Shown here piece by piece: positions 59,939 to 64,000 of a stretch of 64,000 nt of DNA. Source of the DNA: Crambe crambe. Taxonomy: Eukaryota; Porifera; Demospongiae; Poecilosclerida; Crambeidae. Numbering within the stretch: the first letter of the stretch is position 1; every line of letters begins with the position of its first letter. The notes under the pieces were generated by a model. That model was not told where the DNA came from. It saw only the letters and a program-made list of their open reading frames with translations, and made no database searches. The position numbers and the translations under genes were made by a program. Where the stretch lies: the NCBI GenBank assembly GCA_963924555.1, contig OZ004598.1, forward strand, positions 3,868,501-3,932,500, written 5' to 3'.

Positions 59939-62900
59939 ATGGAGGTATGATAATCTAGCAGCTAGCTATAAAACCAAGTCATTAACAATAATTTGGTAAG
60001 GGTCGTCAATTGGAAGAAGAACAGCCAGGGAGATTTAATGGGACCAGGATAATAGATGTTCACAATATTTTTATGTGGGGGTACCTCTTTTCTTTCTTCT
60101 TCTCAGCCCGTAGTGAAGCACAGTGTCCATACCTTGGTATTTCGTTCCTTAAAAAGAACGCACGACATGTTCCTATCAGAAGAAGGTCAGCCAGTCCCAG
60201 AAGATGACCTTGCGTGAGTAACACTTACACTTATAAAATTGGTAAAGGGTCACTGATTAGTGAGCAGTGCAAACACCACTAAACATGTCACTTGATAGGA
60301 GCAGATCTGGGAAAATTAACATACAAAATGTGAAAATACACACTTACCTTGGCAGTCCAACATGCTTGCTGGAAAATTATTTCCAAGCTAGGGTTATATT
60401 TATTTGCTTATTTTGTCCAGATTGAAGCAAAAGATAGCTTGCAAGATCCAAGATGAGCACTTTCTTGTGAAAGACATGCCCCCTCCAAATGAGGCTGTTG
60501 CTAAGATCGTGGCTAAGAGCAGTCTCACTGGGAAACAAGGTTAATCAAGTGAATGATCGCATGTAGGCTCCCATGTTTGTTCATGTGGTTCTGATGAAAT
60601 GATTTCAATCAATGCAGAGCAAAAAGGTCCCACAGTGACTGGTGGACATGCCTATCCCAGTGTACCAGGTAAGTTTTCAACACAACTTGGCCTCAAAATT
60701 CAAGTACTGCACATGCCACAGTTCCAATTTTGCGTTTTCAGAAAAATGAGAGCTGGTGTGCAGTAACCATTCACTTGTGAAAATTGGTGTGCTAAATAAT
60801 GGTTCATTACATTAGTCAAATATGGTGCTGACCAATTTGATCATTTGGCAGTACAATATCTACTGGCAACCATGTATATTACTAATTTTGCTCTAATATT
60901 AGTGCTGGTCACATGACAATCATCCTCTGAAAAGTGTGCTTTAAATCCCTTACATAACGCACACTTTTTATGTGCACTAAAATTAATGCTTGAGGAACTA
61001 GTGGAAGATCCACTAGGACTATGACCTTCCAGCCTCAGTCCCCAGTGCTTACAATGAGTGAGGAGCTAAATATCTTCACTGGTTACATTGGGTTTCAAAT
61101 GAGGAATTCTTATTTATTATAATTATTTTTGAAATTTGATCGATAATTGCATTCTTACTGAATCCAATGTGTGTCAGAGCTTGTTCGGTATTATAAGAAT
61201 GTTCTGGGCAGGCTAGGGCTAGGGCTAGGGCTAGGGCTTGATTAGACCCAAGTCATGTGATCTTTAGATCACTCTGATCTAGCACCATGTGTTTTAATGC
61301 ACTTGTATAATGTTGAGGTGAATACAATGCATGAGTGCATTGCATTCACATTATAGCATGTTCTCGTGCAGGCGCATTAAAACACTTGAGCTAGATAAGA
61401 GTGAACTTAAATGATCAGTTTCAGGCCCAGAATTGCAAATTAAAAATATCAATATTATCTCTGCTTATTATTCTCAGCTAACATGATAAAAATTCAATAG
61501 AATTAGTTCTCATAAAATTAGCTTATGAAACAAACCACCTGTGTTTGTTTCATAAGCTAATTTTATGAGAACTAATTCTATTGAATCAATAGACTCAGAA
61601 TTAGATGGTGTCCTCATTTCAGTTTCAGGAAACCTTCTGGCCTGCATTAGACAATACAATCATATCCACTTACAAGACCAGTGGGGTTCCACCTGTTGTG
61701 TTTATACAGGTCACTAACTACTGGGGTTGTAAGACCAAAATTGGTATGGGTTCCATCAAAGTGTGGTGTCGCAGAAGTGTGGCGTGTGTGTGGTCAAGTG
61801 ATCATTCACTGACTTTAATGTCACTGCCAGTTACAATTGATTTAGTAGAACTTGCAAGCTCTAAAATGGTTATCTTACTCCAAGGACCTGTAGGCTATTG
61901 CTGACTTGCCTTGATGAAAATTAACTCATGCAAGCAATAAGTATCTAACTATGACCCCCCCCCCCCCCCCCCCCCCCCCCCCAGATCAAACCCAAACCCT
62001 GAACTGGTAATAGGCACATGAACCCAAGTTCGATACATGTGGTTTAAATTCGCTTCTCCTAGTGAACTCTCTATATTATTCAGGACACAATGCAAACCTC
62101 ACATTTTTAAGGAACCTTAAGAAGCTGGTGACTGGTCCCAGGTGTTCCACTGTAATTGTTTTGTACCTGTTGTTGTTGTTGTTGTTATTCTTGCTCCTAA
62201 GTATACTTAATGACATTGACCATAAATTATGTCTTTAGGAGTAACCTTATCTGCTGATACAGCAGCTCCTCGGAGGGACCCATCAGAGCATGCTGTTCAG
62301 TCCGCAATAGAAGAAGCTGCTTCAAACCAAAGGAATGTGTAAGTTACTGGTTAAGAATACTCTATTAGCATTCACTTATCCCTCTATAAGCTTATCCCTT
62401 TATAAGCTTAAAACCAAATTTCAAAGACCATCTCATAGAAGCTTTCTGCTGATGTTTTAAATGTGAGGAGTTGAGAATGAATGGCTAAGGGACCAAGTGA
62501 GCGCAAATAGACTTCAATTTACACCCTCGCCCACACATAGTTGCCAAGGAAACTCCACATTGATAAAATACTACCAAACATGAAGGGAAAAGAACAATCC
62601 TTACCCAAGATACGAAGTTTTACCAATGGCAAAAAACATAAACTATTAATTTTCTTATTCTCAACAAAATTACACAAGCATTTATCGATTACTTTCCTCA
62701 TGACATCCATGACATGGCTTGCTATCTAATAATCTTCTATAATTTTGTTCACCTATAGCTGTATGCAAATTTTTGGCTCAGTGCTCTGCCACTCGCTTAC
62801 TGCCTCTTATACTGCAAGCCCTGAAGCCATAGGGAGGGAAGCCCCTGGTGTCATAAGGAATGATTGCACTCACTCACTCACTGCACTAACCAGATTAGCT

Positions 62901-63112
62901 ATCTCACAGACTGCACCAGAAGCCATTTCAGAATACTCCTTCATTTATTAACCACAGGCCCTTTCTCTCTCAAAGGGCTGGCCCTATATGGACATTTCCA
63001 GCCCCCCCAAAGTTAATTTTTACCAATACTGGCATCTTACAGCACTATGGGAGCTGGGCTAGGTGATCTGTACAAGCAGACAGGAGCTTCTGAAAGAGTG
63101 AATAAATCACAA
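59939..63112 (+). CDS. PLRG1: Pleiotropic regulator 1 orthologue, N-terminal exons only (gene continues beyond the window)
   Basis: Exons 59939-59944 (six coding bases, ATG GAG), 60107-60213, 60421-60539, 60618-60668, 62239-62338 and 63043-63112 join in frame to about 151 residues. The start [20 protein letters not shown] followed by HDMF is the hallmark N-terminus of PLRG1, a WD40 component of the Prp19/CDC5L spliceosome complex. The middle ([35 protein letters not shown]) fits the low-complexity linker before the WD40 domain. The seven WD40 repeats must lie to the right of 64000. Exon 6 is supported by phase and a GTGAGT donor. Intron 5 holds several hairpin elements and a C run. Confidence 0.88.
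61209..61238. repeat. (GGGCTA)n short array
   Basis: About four copies of GGGCTA in a row. It resembles, but is not identical to, the animal telomere repeat TTAGGG. Confidence 0.8.
61270..61412. repeat. Imperfect fold-back in PLRG1 intron 5
   Basis: TCACTCTGATCTAGCACC...GTGTTTTAATGC faces GCGCATTAAAACAC...GCTAGATAAGAGTGA, with a smaller palindrome (GTGAATACAATGCA/TGCATTGCATTCAC) in the centre. Unclassified. Confidence 0.65.
61493..61585. repeat. Perfect hairpin: 43-bp arms, 7-nt loop
   Basis: The left arm 61493-61535 (starting TTCAATAGAATTAGTTCTCA) and right arm 61543-61585 are exact reverse complements, with a loop of CACCTGT. No mismatches in 43 bp. Confidence 0.95.
61955..61982. repeat. 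C28 homopolymer
   Basis: 28 consecutive C in PLRG1 intron 5. A second C run of about 29 lies at 63954-63982. Confidence 0.95.
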
Positions 63113-63953
63113 GTGAGTTATGTATTTCACACAGCCGACATAGTGGAACCTCTCTCTAGTGGAAACTTTTGGACCGATTTTTATCCTGTATGGTTTGGTT
63201 CCTTTAAAAAGGGAGGTTTTGTTTCCAGAGAGTTCACCAAGGCTAGAGAGGTTCCACTCTATAAAGTGAGAAGTGAGATGGAATACTTCATAAAATCCTG
63301 CCCTGGTCGCTGCAGTTTGCTGCACTAGCATTGAGGATACTTAAAATCCTGCCCCAGTCCAATTTTCACTACCTTATAAATCCTGTCCCAGTGCGTACGT
63401 AAGTGAGAAATCTGTCTTAGTGAATACTTATAAATCGTGCATCATAGACCTCAAGGTTGGACATTCTGGTTGTTTTAATGCTGTTTATTGAGCACATGTA
63501 GGAGCCAAAAATAACGTAATCTCCAAAATAATATTCTGAGATTTCTTGAAAACAAAATCAGTGCATGTGCAAAGCAGTAGTTTCTTTTTTTCCCTCCCTT
63601 GCAAGAGCCTTGGTGTGAGGTGTAGGTTGGCAGTTGTCAGCCAACTTGCAAACTTTTTTTGTAAGAAGATTTGGGATCCTGTCGTCAACCAATTTGCAAA
63701 GTTTTGTAAGATGGTTAGGTGAATAGTATAATTTATTCCATCATCAGGTTTTGTAATAAGGAATTGGTTGCCAATTATGGTCAACAACAGGACAGGGTCA
63801 AATCGCGGTTGATCTGACATTTGATATGGGCATATACCACTGAATTTGCACTGATTTTGGAATGGACAAACTGCAGTTTTGCCTGGACATCAAGTCCTCT
63901 GTCTGTTGGGGAATACATTGATTACACAGACTATGTGGAATTGAAACCAGTAT

Positions 63954-63984
<31 letters not shown>

Positions 63985-64000
63985 GGCCAAAGTGAAGTGA
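63113..64000. other. PLRG1 intron 6 to the window end, with a MITE at 63142-63258
   Basis: The MITE has ends AGTGGAACCTCT and AGAGGTTCCACT (63142-63258, 117 bp). No further PLRG1 exon was recognised before the window end. A C29 run is at 63954-63982. Confidence 0.55.

Noticed and set aside
61209..61238. Internal telomere repeat
   Set aside because: The unit is GGGCTA rather than TTAGGG and only about four copies are present.
61605..61904. 99-codon plus frame in PLRG1 intron 5
   Set aside because: No recognisable domain, lies next to a hairpin repeat, and has no splice partner in phase with PLRG1.

Overview
The window is eukaryotic nuclear DNA. Every multi-exon gene below was assembled by hand from GT...AG junctions with consistent phases. 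Gene content (TRIM-NHL proteins, a B4GALNT3/4-like glycosyltransferase pair, ZC3H18, NUDT8, FBXO9, PLRG1), many short introns (some only 34-50 nt), AT-rich sequence and abundant small transposons point to an early-branching animal. A demosponge is my best guess, but that is inference and no single sequence proves it.

Layout. 17-2128 (+) is an intronless TRIM-NHL gene. 2.1-10.9 kb is gene-poor and built of dispersed repeats plus a 1.04-kb fold-back element with TTAA duplications. 10994-13365 (-) is the 3' part of a single-pass membrane receptor with a fibronectin-III-like domain. 15973-16544 (-) is a small unrecognised three-exon gene with 34- and 37-nt introns. 16.8-24.1 kb is a transposon graveyard: a 50-bp palindromic element and its 1126-bp relative sharing termini, a pogo-like fragment joined to a tyrosine-recombinase fragment, a hairpin-rich segment, a ~165-bp satellite ending in an inverted unit, and a 967-bp TIR element.

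24.6-45.4 kb holds two tandem minus-strand 17-exon paralogues of the B4GALNT3/4 family (635 and 734 aa), identical in every intron phase. An intronless TRIM-NHL gene with a one-base frameshift lies between them on the plus strand. 45.7-53.8 kb (-) is ZC3H18 (11 coding exons, 942 aa). 55.5-56.5 kb (+) is a NUDT8-like CoA diphosphatase. 57.2-59.8 kb (-) is FBXO9 (13 exons, 419 aa). It starts head-to-head, 146 bp away, with PLRG1 (+), whose N-terminal exons fill the right end and whose WD40 part lies beyond the window.

Functionally, the paralogues suggest Golgi synthesis of GalNAc-beta-1,4-GlcNAc (LacdiNAc) glycans. ZC3H18 and PLRG1 act in nuclear RNA metabolism, FBXO9 and the TRIM-NHL proteins in ubiquitination, and NUDT8 in CoA turnover. 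The most unusual observations are the minimal 50-bp transposon made only of two fused ends, a small transposon whose target duplication copies a splice donor, a minisatellite built from a splice-acceptor junction, the run of consecutive hairpins, and the skewed identity between the glycosyltransferase paralogues.
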